DNA of 64,000 nucleotides, taken from the NCBI GenBank assembly GCA_963703125.1, contig OY969790.1, forward strand, positions 992,001 to 1,056,000, written 5' to 3'. The stretch comes from MFD04716-140 sp963703125. Its GTDB lineage: Bacteria; Bacteroidota; Bacteroidia; Flavobacteriales; Flavobacteriaceae. The notes under the pieces were generated by a model. That model made no database searches and had not been told where the DNA came from. It saw only the letters and a list, made by a program, of their open reading frames with translations. Shown here one piece after another: positions 56,901 through 64,000 of the stretch. How positions within the stretch are numbered: the first letter of the stretch is position 1; every line of letters starts with the position of its first letter. Position numbers and translations under genes: made by a program.

Positions 56901-58460
56901 ATGAAGCTCGTCATGCTCTTGGTCATTGTATTTATAATGGCCATGGGATGTTCTGGGGATAAGGCAAATATGATGACCATTGATTACTTCGGTCAAGAAT
57001 CTCCTGGTAAGACTGCTGTCTTGTTTGCACCCGGAATCATCAGTACTGATTCAATGGAACATAGTGCCCCCGTATTTTCACCCGACGGCTCTCTTGTTCT
57101 GTGGACTGTGGTTCCGAAAGGGTTTGCAAAACCTGCTTACTTTTTGGAAATGACCTATGAAAACGGAAAATGGTCCCAACCTCGTAGGCCGTCCTTTAAT
57201 GACCCCAGTGCCGACGATTATTATCCTTCATTTTCAGTAGATGGAAAAACACTGTTTTTTAGTTCAAGGAGAAAAGCACCGCACAATTTTTCTCAAACTG
57301 GAGATATACTTATTTGGCAAGTGAAAAGAAAATTAAATAGTTGGCAAATCCCCGTTCCCTTGGACACCTCGATTTCCAAGGGTCATGAGTTTGCCCATTC
57401 TGTGAACACCAATGGAAACTTGTTTTTTTCATCGGGTTTTTTCTCTGAAGCCCTTAATGGCAAAACAGGATGGAGCATATATTGCTCGGAAAATGTCAAT
57501 GGTCGTTATATCAAGCCAACTAGGCTGCCCTATAATATCAATAGCATGGGCTATGAGGATGGCCCGTTTATTGCCCCGGATGGAAGCTTTCTCATTTTTG
57601 AGTCCGACCGGCCCGAAGGGTTTGGGAGCACCGATCTATATGTTTCTTTCAAGGGAAAGACCGGGAATTGGGGAAGGGCAATTAATATGGGCCGAAAAAT
57701 TAATTCTTCCTTTGCCGAAAGGTTTTCCAGATTATCGCCGGACGGCAAATATCTCTTTTTTGGCAGTAGTAGGGACGAGTCGGAAACAAAGGTCGGCTTT
57801 GATATTTACTGGATAGAGGCCTCAATACTTGATGATATAAGGGACAACCGAGCCCCTGAAAAAGACGCTCAAAATGATTTGGGCACCAAACTGTTGGATG
57901 CATTGGATATGGGCCAATGGGAAAAATCTGAAAAATTGTTGGACCAATGGTTGGTTGACTATCCAACAGATGCGGATGCCATCTTTAACTATGGGATGGT
58001 TTTAAAGAAACAGAAAAAATATGCGGAAGCAGAAAGCTTTCTATCAAGTAAAGAAAATATCTTTAAAGAAAATGTTAACTATTCCATGGAGATGGCCGTA
58101 TTAAACATGGCATTGGGCAAGCGGGAAATTGCGGCCCGAACTTTTTCCCAACTTCTTACAAAAGGAAAAGACCAATGGAACAACTATATTTCAGTATCGT
58201 CCTCCTTATTTGACCTTGGGCTTTTTAACGAGAGCGATTCTTATTTTAACCAAGCTATGTCCATTACAATGTGGAACTATGGATATTACAAACGTGGCGC
58301 TTCCTATACACTTATTGGCGATACCAAAAGGGCCTTTGAAAACTTGAATAGGGCAGTCGACAACGGGTTTATGAATAGGGAACATTTTGAAACCGACCCA
58401 GAACTCGAATCCTTAAAATCAGATGGCGATTGGAAGAAACTGATGGCCCGACTAAACTAA
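56901..58460 (+). CDS. TolB-like/WD40-like beta-propeller and TPR lipoprotein
   Basis: Start taken at the ATG at 56901 (MKLVMLLVIVFIMAMGC), 519 residues; an ATG at 56883 adds six residues. Lipobox MAMGC. The first 300 residues are a PD40/TolB-type propeller (PVFSPDGSLVLWTVVP; YYPSFSVDGKTLFFSS; GPFIAPDGSFLIFESDRPEG; RLSPDGKYLFFGSSRDES). The rest is a TPR-like array (KYAEAESFLSSKENIF, YYKRGASYTLIGDTKRAFEN). Such proteins act as envelope scaffolds or sensors, sometimes with peptidoglycan-associated partners. A separate gene 40 bp before the next hydrolase. Confidence 0.82.
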   Translation: MKLVMLLVIVFIMAMGCSGDKANMMTIDYFGQESPGKTAVLFAPGIISTDSMEHSAPVFSPDGSLVLWTVVPKGFAKPAYFLEMTYENGKWSQPRRPSFNDPSADDYYPSFSVDGKTLFFSSRRKAPHNFSQTGDILIWQVKRKLNSWQIPVPLDTSISKGHEFAHSVNTNGNLFFSSGFFSEALNGKTGWSIYCSENVNGRYIKPTRLPYNINSMGYEDGPFIAPDGSFLIFESDRPEGFGSTDLYVSFKGKTGNWGRAINMGRKINSSFAERFSRLSPDGKYLFFGSSRDESETKVGFDIYWIEASILDDIRDNRAPEKDAQNDLGTKLLDALDMGQWEKSEKLLDQWLVDYPTDADAIFNYGMVLKKQKKYAEAESFLSSKENIFKENVNYSMEMAVLNMALGKREIAARTFSQLLTKGKDQWNNYISVSSSLFDLGLFNESDSYFNQAMSITMWNYGYYKRGASYTLIGDTKRAFENLNRAVDNGFMNREHFETDPELESLKSDGDWKKLMARLN

Positions 58461-58499
58461 TATATACTTTAACACTTAAAAATCCGAGAAAATCAAATC

Positions 58500-59597
58500 A
58501 TGATGAAAACTACTTGCGTTGTATTTCTGTTCATATCACTTAACTCGTTTGCACAAGGGGTATTCGACAAAATTGCCTTCGGGGAATATCAGGTGGGGTT
58601 TACATCGATTACCGCTTATGACACATCCCGCCCTGCTATACGGGAACAAATCGTAAAGAGCAAGGGCAGGGTGTTGCAGATAAATGTCTGGTATCCGACC
58701 ATTGAGAGTGACGCCCCCAAAATCAACTTTAACGAATACATACAACTTATAGCCAAGGAGGTGAATCTCACAGAAAAGAACCAAGAAATCGCAAAAAGCA
58801 TTTTTTATGATTGGACGTTCCAAAACAAGGAACAGTCACTCGAAATGGTCGAATTCAAAAAAAATGGAGTGAAAATGAACGCTTCCTTTGATACAAAACC
58901 TTATGGTAATCCTTTTCCTGTGGTGCTGTTGATCCATGGAGGGGCGGCGGATTTTGCATTTTTGGGAGAATTTTTGGCCAGCCACGGTTTTGTAGTGATG
59001 AACGTTCCCTACAAAGGGTATTTACAAGCCGAACTGGATGTGGATATCTTGGGAATGCAAACCGAAGTGAAGGACTATGAGTTTGCCTTAAAGAAGATAA
59101 AGGGACAAATGCCCATTGATGTTGCCAATCTATCCGTTATCGGGGCAAGTTTCGGCGGGCATTCGGCCTTGTCCTTTTCCTTTAAAAACAAGGTGAAATG
59201 TGTCATTAGCTACGACGGCGGAATCGGTTCCGAATTTGGCGCTAATTTACTTCAGTCCGATCCTTTGTACAGTTTGGAAAAAATAGATGCTCCCCTACTT
59301 CACTTCTATAACCCAAACGATATTTATACCAATGTTTCGTTTATAAAAAAATACGGGCATTCCGATAGAACTTTGATAAGCATGAAGAACATGGAGCATG
59401 CCCATTTTTGGTCATGGGGTATTCTTGATCGGTATTTGCCCAAAGTGATCAACAACGTTCGCCCTGGAAATAGTTATGAGGCCGTGCTGCAGGAGACCTT
59501 GGATTTTATATCAAAGCATGCCAAGGAAAAAGAAATGACCTGTGATTGGTGCGGAGATTTTCAAAATTCACGGGAATTCTTGAAGGCTGGCGATTAA
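58500..59597 (+). CDS. Secreted alpha/beta hydrolase, dienelactone-hydrolase-like
   Basis: 365 residues with a signal peptide to about residue 19 (FLFISLNSFAQ). The fold is shown by FPVVLLIHGGAADFAFLGEF, the nucleophile elbow VIGASFGGHSAL, an aspartate in HFYNPNDIYT and the histidine in NMEHAHFWSW. A cysteine pair near the C-terminus (CDWCGDF) is a feature not common in the family. It follows the TolB/TPR gene by 40 bp and converges with the next hydrolase. The substrate is unknown. Confidence 0.84.
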   Translation: MMKTTCVVFLFISLNSFAQGVFDKIAFGEYQVGFTSITAYDTSRPAIREQIVKSKGRVLQINVWYPTIESDAPKINFNEYIQLIAKEVNLTEKNQEIAKSIFYDWTFQNKEQSLEMVEFKKNGVKMNASFDTKPYGNPFPVVLLIHGGAADFAFLGEFLASHGFVVMNVPYKGYLQAELDVDILGMQTEVKDYEFALKKIKGQMPIDVANLSVIGASFGGHSALSFSFKNKVKCVISYDGGIGSEFGANLLQSDPLYSLEKIDAPLLHFYNPNDIYTNVSFIKKYGHSDRTLISMKNMEHAHFWSWGILDRYLPKVINNVRPGNSYEAVLQETLDFISKHAKEKEMTCDWCGDFQNSREFLKAGD

Positions 59598-59637
59598 ATA
59601 ATAACCATGCTAAATTTTCCGTTTTTTGTTCTCTTGG

Positions 59638-60978
59638 CTATGAGCCCTTATCAAGGCGTACCACCCAATCCGCCATGTCCCCAAAATAATTTTCTGGTTC
59701 GCGTGGAAAATCCCATGTCCCAGTATTATTGACCATCGTAATAAAATGGTCCACATTGGGTAGAACTAACGATGTGATGGAATAATTGCCCGCTTGTTTT
59801 AAGGTCTCTAGTATGATCCCACGCTTTTCAACAGGCACTACAATGTCCTTGTCCCCCCAAACAAGGTATACAGGCACTTTTACTTTATCCCATATCTCGA
59901 CCGGATCTTTGAACAATAATTCCATTACGCTTTTTTCCGGGCAACCGATATACAAACTGTCGGGAAAGGCAGCACTGACAAACCATTTTTCGTTTTTCAC
60001 GGATTTGATTTCCTTACTCGATCTTTTTAATTGTTCGATAGCGGCATTTTCGTTTTTCAGGCAAAGTTTCGTAGCGGCATTTAGGCGATTTCGAATTGCC
60101 GCCGCCCACTGTACCGCCCCTTCGTCAAACCCATCCTGGCGCATCACGTTCATACGGTGATATACGCTTTGTTCGGTAGCATTTACAGCGGATGCCGCAC
60201 TTGTTATCACAAAATCTACCTCGGGTGACAGTGCGGCGGTCATGGGCGCGATCCATCCGCCTTGGCTGTGCCCGAAGACCCCAATTTTATTGGTATAAAT
60301 GTCTTTTCGCTTTAAAAGTAACTCTATCCCGGCCAACGCATCCTTGGCCAGCCCTGATATACCGGCCGTATTGTAATCGCCACCTTTGGATTCCCCAATA
60401 CCACGTTTGTCATATATCAATGCGGCCACTCCCTTTTTTACAAATTGAATGGCGGAACCATAATATACATTGCGCGTGTCGGGATCGCTGCCGTGGGTAA
60501 AAACTACCACAGGGAATTTGCCTTTTCCTTTGGGTTTCAATAAAGTTCCAGCAAGCCTTATGGTATCATTGTAAAAAACTACGTTTTCCTCATCATATTC
60601 AAATTTGACGGCAGGTCTTAAAACAAATGTCGCTCCCTCAATGCCTATTCCGTCAAAACGGCCATGAATGGAATCGTTTCCGGCCACGCCATCAAATAAT
60701 AAAGTTGGCCTTCCATTGGGTTGTACTCTTTCAAAATGGATTTTATCGCCTTCTTGCGTTATTTCAAACCTTCGATTGTAGGCTCCGATTTCGAGAAAAT
60801 CAATATTAGCAATGGTTTTATTGTCGTGGTCTTTATCAAATTCTACGGCAATTTGCCATTCCCTTTCTTGATAGCAGATTTTGCCCTCGTAATATCCCTT
60901 AACCTGTGATAAAAGTGCACTTTCCGAAGAAATCGACCATAAAATAACAGTTATTAGAATTTGTATCAAACTAATCAT
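59638..60978 (-). CDS. Secreted alpha/beta hydrolase with N-terminal beta domain
   Basis: 446 residues with a signal sequence ISLIQILITVILWSISSES. The first 130 residues form a beta domain (GYYEGKICYQEREWQIAVEF), and the hydrolase begins near 135 with FYNDTIRLAGTLLKPKGKGK. Active-site features are GVFGHSQGGWIA (nucleophile S), KGVAALIYDKRGIGESKGG, DKDIVVPVEKRG (aspartate) and NVDHFITMVN (histidine). It resembles acyl-CoA thioesterase/prolyl-oligopeptidase-like hydrolases with an added lipocalin-like part. It lies 54 bp after the amidohydrolase on the same strand, so they may form one operon. Confidence 0.84.
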   Translation of the reverse strand: MISLIQILITVILWSISSESALLSQVKGYYEGKICYQEREWQIAVEFDKDHDNKTIANIDFLEIGAYNRRFEITQEGDKIHFERVQPNGRPTLLFDGVAGNDSIHGRFDGIGIEGATFVLRPAVKFEYDEENVVFYNDTIRLAGTLLKPKGKGKFPVVVFTHGSDPDTRNVYYGSAIQFVKKGVAALIYDKRGIGESKGGDYNTAGISGLAKDALAGIELLLKRKDIYTNKIGVFGHSQGGWIAPMTAALSPEVDFVITSAASAVNATEQSVYHRMNVMRQDGFDEGAVQWAAAIRNRLNAATKLCLKNENAAIEQLKRSSKEIKSVKNEKWFVSAAFPDSLYIGCPEKSVMELLFKDPVEIWDKVKVPVYLVWGDKDIVVPVEKRGIILETLKQAGNYSITSLVLPNVDHFITMVNNTGTWDFPREPENYFGDMADWVVRLDKGS

Positions 60979-61032
60979 ATAAAACTAAAATCACGAATGA
61001 TTATCTACCAAAAATTTAAAATGAACCCTATT

Positions 61033-62448
61033 TTATTCTTTGCCCAAATAGGAATTCGCGATTTTTGGCGCGATTTCGTCGAGCCATTTGTCCAGCTCAT
61101 TCACTGGATAATACTTTCCTTTTAACATCACCCCGGCACGTTTTTGGGTGTTGGAAATATCCTCCAGCGGGTTAGCGTCCAAAAGTAGCATATCGCTTCG
61201 TTTGCCTTTTTCAATCGTACCAACGTTGTCTAAAGTACCGAAAAACATACTGGGGTTTTTTGTGGCTGCCTCAAGTACGGCATAGTTTGAAAGTCCGGCT
61301 TCGGCCAATGCCTCAAGCTCCCGATGGAGGGCATAGCCATAAAGCCATAAAAATTCAGGTGTGTCTGATCCGGCCATGATCTTGCCCCCGGCTTCGTAAA
61401 TGGCCCTGATCATCTTATTCCTGATTTCAACCCATCTTGCCCGCTTTTCAAGCGGAATTTCATTGATTTTTGTTTTTTTGAGATAGTTAATATAAAAATC
61501 CTGAACGGCCTTGGGATAAAATTTAAAATCGGGCTGTTCGCGTATGGAGCTCTCGCTTCTGGGTAATCCAAAGGTGTTCTTCATAAAATGCTGTGTGGGA
61601 TCAACGAACGGGTTCGCCGCGACCGTTTTTCTGGCAATTTCAGGGATTTTGGTTTCATTGATGTAATCAAAGCTTTCCCAATTTTTTGGGTCGTACACGT
61701 ATAGGTCAGAAATGGAGCCTTTCATGGGCGCATCGTCCGACAATAGCATTTCCAAATATCCGTCAAGATGTTCGATCTGCTGTTTGGCCTTCCATGCCCT
61801 TTCTACGCCTACATAACGGCTGTCCGCATGACCTACGACCCTGATATCCTGTTTTGCGGCTTCATCTACCGCGGCCTCATAGACATTCGCATCAATAAAC
61901 GTGGTAATCTTTATAAAATCGTATCCTGCCACTTTGGACTTAATTACAGCCTCCCGGGCCTCTTGTTCCGTATGTACCACGAAATTGTTTCCCTGTTCCT
62001 TTCCGGTCAAATGAGGACTGGCGGTATATATCGTCGGGGCAATAATCTCTCCGTCTCGAGACCGTTCCCTTAGGACGAGCTGTTCGGGGGTACCTATCAT
62101 AAAACGCACCGTTGTGACGCCATTGGCGACCATAACCTTTAGTTCGTCCTCTGCAATGGAATCGGGATATTCATCACCGTCGGAGAGCAAATGCACGTGC
62201 ATGTCCATTAGTCCGGGAATCAGGTATTTGCCTTTTACCTCAATAATCTCAGCATTCTTGGGGATTTTTAGGTTTTTGCCAACGTCCACAATCAAACCAT
62301 CGCTAACGAGTACAGTATAATTTTTCAAAATACCTTCCTTATCCATCGGAATCACATTTACCTTTGTAAAAGCAATGGTCTGTGCGGACAATCCAAGTGT
62401 CAAAAAGGAGCAAAGGAAGGTGGAAACGCCCAAAAGGAATTTTTTCAT
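61033..62448 (-). CDS. Secreted amidohydrolase (imidazolonepropionase-like)
   Basis: 471 residues with a signal peptide to about residue 22 (TFLCSFLTLGLSAQ). The amidohydrolase fold is marked by LIPGLMDMHVHLLSDGDEYP with HxH metal ligands, H in VVGHADSRYVGVE, H in QQIEHLDGYLE and D in KIMAGSDTPEFL. The closing ATKNPSMFFGTLDNVGTIEK is typical of the group. Substrates range from dipeptides to cyclic imides, and the secreted form suggests peptide or drug-like substrates. On the same strand as the hydrolase at 59638 and downstream of the response regulator. Confidence 0.88.
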   Translation of the reverse strand: MKKFLLGVSTFLCSFLTLGLSAQTIAFTKVNVIPMDKEGILKNYTVLVSDGLIVDVGKNLKIPKNAEIIEVKGKYLIPGLMDMHVHLLSDGDEYPDSIAEDELKVMVANGVTTVRFMIGTPEQLVLRERSRDGEIIAPTIYTASPHLTGKEQGNNFVVHTEQEAREAVIKSKVAGYDFIKITTFIDANVYEAAVDEAAKQDIRVVGHADSRYVGVERAWKAKQQIEHLDGYLEMLLSDDAPMKGSISDLYVYDPKNWESFDYINETKIPEIARKTVAANPFVDPTQHFMKNTFGLPRSESSIREQPDFKFYPKAVQDFYINYLKKTKINEIPLEKRARWVEIRNKMIRAIYEAGGKIMAGSDTPEFLWLYGYALHRELEALAEAGLSNYAVLEAATKNPSMFFGTLDNVGTIEKGKRSDMLLLDANPLEDISNTQKRAGVMLKGKYYPVNELDKWLDEIAPKIANSYLGKE

Positions 62449-62512
62449 CTTGTATTAATTAAATTCTTAGCATCTCTGTGCCGTTTCTCTAAATCGGTTT
62501 TTACATGGCATT

Positions 62513-63133
62513 TTATATGTATTTATTGCGTTTAGCCATTTTAAGTGCATCTTCTTTGGAGTTCACGTCCAATTTCAGATAAATACTTTTAATATGGGTT
62601 TTTACAGTTTCAAGGTCAATAAAAAGTTCTTTGGCAATATTGCCCCTGCTTTTTCCCATTGCAACATTTTCCAACACTTCTGTCTCTCTTTTGGTCAAGG
62701 GTGAGTCCAGGTTTTTTTGAAAGGAGCGAATAACTAGCTTGGCAATGCCAGGGCTCATTGGAGCACCACCCTGAACCACCTCAAGAATGGCATCGGTAAT
62801 CTTTGAGGTGGGCATGTTTTTTGTCAGATAGCCGGAAGCTCCATTTCTTAACGCTTTGAAAATCATCAGTTCGTTTTCATAAACTGTGAGGATGACAATA
62901 TGGATCGATGGTAGTTTTTTACGGATTTCAACAATAGCATTTATGCCGTTAATGCCAGGCAGCTCAATATCCAGCAGAATGACATCGGGGACATTATCTG
63001 TCAAATATTTGTTCGCCTCGTTGAAGGAAGAATATTGACCTATGACCTTAAAACCTTCTGTATGCTCGATTAGATAGGCTATCCCTTCCCTAATCGTCAT
63101 ATCATCTTCTATAAGCATTACTTCAATGGCCAT
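62513..63133 (-). CDS. NarL/FixJ-type response regulator
   Basis: 206 residues. The receiver has the acidic pair IEDD near residue 8, phosphoacceptor D in VILLDIELPG and K in SGYLTKNMP. The LuxR-type helix-turn-helix is SPLTKRETEVLENVAMGKSR followed by GNIAKELFIDLETVKTHIKS. It lies 58 bp after the kinase gene on the same strand, forming a two-component pair. The target is not evident; the amidohydrolase directly downstream is a candidate. Confidence 0.94.
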   Translation of the reverse strand: MAIEVMLIEDDMTIREGIAYLIEHTEGFKVIGQYSSFNEANKYLTDNVPDVILLDIELPGINGINAIVEIRKKLPSIHIVILTVYENELMIFKALRNGASGYLTKNMPTSKITDAILEVVQGGAPMSPGIAKLVIRSFQKNLDSPLTKRETEVLENVAMGKSRGNIAKELFIDLETVKTHIKSIYLKLDVNSKEDALKMAKRNKYI

Positions 63134-63191
63134 GTCCTAATTGCGTTGATGCCTTTTCCTCAAACAAATATGGGACAAAATTCGATGTATT

Positions 63192-64000
63192 TTATCCCTC
63201 TTTAGGGGGGATTTTGATATTTAGTACTAGGGAAAAACCGCCATCGGCGTTATTAAAGGTTTTGAGATGGCCACCAATCCTTTCCGTTCGTTTATGCATA
63301 TTGGCCAATCCGTGACCCAACTGGCCAATTATCGTTGGGATTCCCTTTCCGTTATCGCTGATTTCAATTTTAAGTCCTTTATCAGCGGAATAGTCAACCG
63401 TCATAATCGCCCTGTCCGCACCCGAATGACGTAGAATATTGGAAAAAGCTTCTTTAACGATCAAGTTAAGGTTTCGGCTTATAGTTGGAGGAACACTTAT
63501 ATTCCTAAGGGAATTTGTTATCCCTTTAACCACGAATTCAATCCGGGTATCCTCAAAAAGCTGCATGCCCGTCAACTTGCATTTTTCGAGCGAATCATAT
63601 ACATTATCGTTTCCCGGTGTCATCGACCATATGATATCCTTGGTCCCAAGATATAATGCTTGGGCATTTTCCCTAATTTGATCGATGAGTTTTAGCTTTT
63701 CCGGATCATGTAAATCCATCTTCTGTTTAAGCACATCGGCCAACACCGTAATCCTGGTAATTTTATTCCCCAGGTCGTCGTGCAAATCTTCTGAGGTACG
63801 CTCCAGTATTTTTTGTTGCTCCTCCGATCTGATCCTTTGATTGTAGGCCAACCGTTTTTCCTTGGAATACATTCGCCCATAATGCAATAGGAATCCCAAC
63901 AAAATAAGTATTCCACCCACCGATAGCTTGAACCATGTTCGTTGGTAAAATGGGGATTCTATACGGAATGGGAAATCGATTTTATTGGAGGATACCATAC
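63192..64000 (-). CDS. NarL-type sensor histidine kinase (5' end outside window)
   Basis: The frame is open to the right edge, so the ATG at 63998 may be internal. The visible 268 residues start with IDFPFRIESPFYQRTWFK, the end of a Y_Y_Y domain as found in two-component-regulator-propeller proteins, then one membrane helix (LSVGGILILLGFLLHYG), the HisKA_3 dimerisation box DLHDDLGNKITRITVLADVL with the phospho-histidine, and a HATPase domain with N-box LIVKEAFSNILRHS and G-box GHGLANMHKRTERIG. A long sensory propeller is expected beyond 64000. It pairs with the regulator at 62513. Confidence 0.9.
   Translation of the reverse strand, partial: MVSSNKIDFPFRIESPFYQRTWFKLSVGGILILLGFLLHYGRMYSKEKRLAYNQRIRSEEQQKILERTSEDLHDDLGNKITRITVLADVLKQKMDLHDPEKLKLIDQIRENAQALYLGTKDIIWSMTPGNDNVYDSLEKCKLTGMQLFEDTRIEFVVKGITNSLRNISVPPTISRNLNLIVKEAFSNILRHSGADRAIMTVDYSADKGLKIEISDNGKGIPTIIGQLGHGLANMHKRTERIGGHLKTFNNADGGFSLVLNIKIPPKEG

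Noticed and set aside
63190..63210. CCCTCTTTAGGGGGG hairpin as another copy of the efflux-locus repeat
   Set aside because: Only one imperfect stem is present at the kinase stop; the diagnostic TCCGCCAAAGGCGGA core and the other hairpins are missing.

Overview
The window reads as chromosomal DNA of a marine-type Bacteroidota, most likely Flavobacteriaceae. Evidence: moderate-to-low GC, promoters of the Bacteroidota form TTG-N19/20-TANNTTTG, tandem FtsX/MacB permeases with the 'MFKNYLKIAWRN' start typical of this group, an outer-membrane beta-barrel receptor with a carboxypeptidase-like N-terminal domain, and ECF sigma plus membrane-partner pairs. No species can be named from the sequence alone.

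Region 1 (1-21854) is an efflux/export locus. On the minus strand, in order of transcription, lie a TolC-like outer-membrane protein, an HlyD-like adaptor, one MacB/LolD-type ATPase and six full-length but divergent MacB-like permeases, the last running off the left edge. Four of the gaps hold copies of a 175-200 bp palindromic repeat. Divergently transcribed are an NtrC-type response regulator with a variant GAFTGA loop (GAFTDA) and its histidine kinase. The shared intergenic region holds a 17-bp palindrome and a 23-bp direct repeat that look like control sites.

Region 2 (22046-36236) is a carbohydrate locus: a GH43-like glycosidase, an AraC regulator, a sorbosone-dehydrogenase-like c-type cytochrome, a DUF1080 (3-keto-disaccharide hydrolase family) lipoprotein, a second sugar-dehydrogenase-like lipoprotein, a GAF protein, a Tat-exported Gfo/Idh/MocA oxidoreductase, a YdeI-like protein, a ThuA-domain protein and a GH2 glycosidase. 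The combination suggests oxidation and cleavage of glycosides through 3-keto intermediates in the cell envelope.

Region 3 (36289-41103) is housekeeping: der, a NeuD-like acetyltransferase, a Na+/alanine-type symporter, era and the initiator tRNA. The der and symporter reading frames are each broken by an apparent +1 shift. Just after the tRNA terminator lies the N-terminal stub of a tyrosine recombinase, the scar of an element once integrated there.

Region 4 (42062-51692) has a phosphotriesterase-family protein, a membrane-anchored DJ-1/PfpI protein paired with a membrane AraC regulator, and an OmpR-type two-component system with an outer-membrane receptor, a COG4705-type membrane protein (interrupted by a stop) and a PepSY-like protein.

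Region 5 (51693-54579) is markedly AT-rich, mostly non-coding, and holds a frameshifted acyltransferase. Region 6 (54580-64000) opens with a GC-richer esterase/ECF sigma/membrane-protein set, then a TolB-like/TPR lipoprotein, two alpha/beta hydrolases, an amidohydrolase and a NarL-type two-component pair truncated by the right edge.
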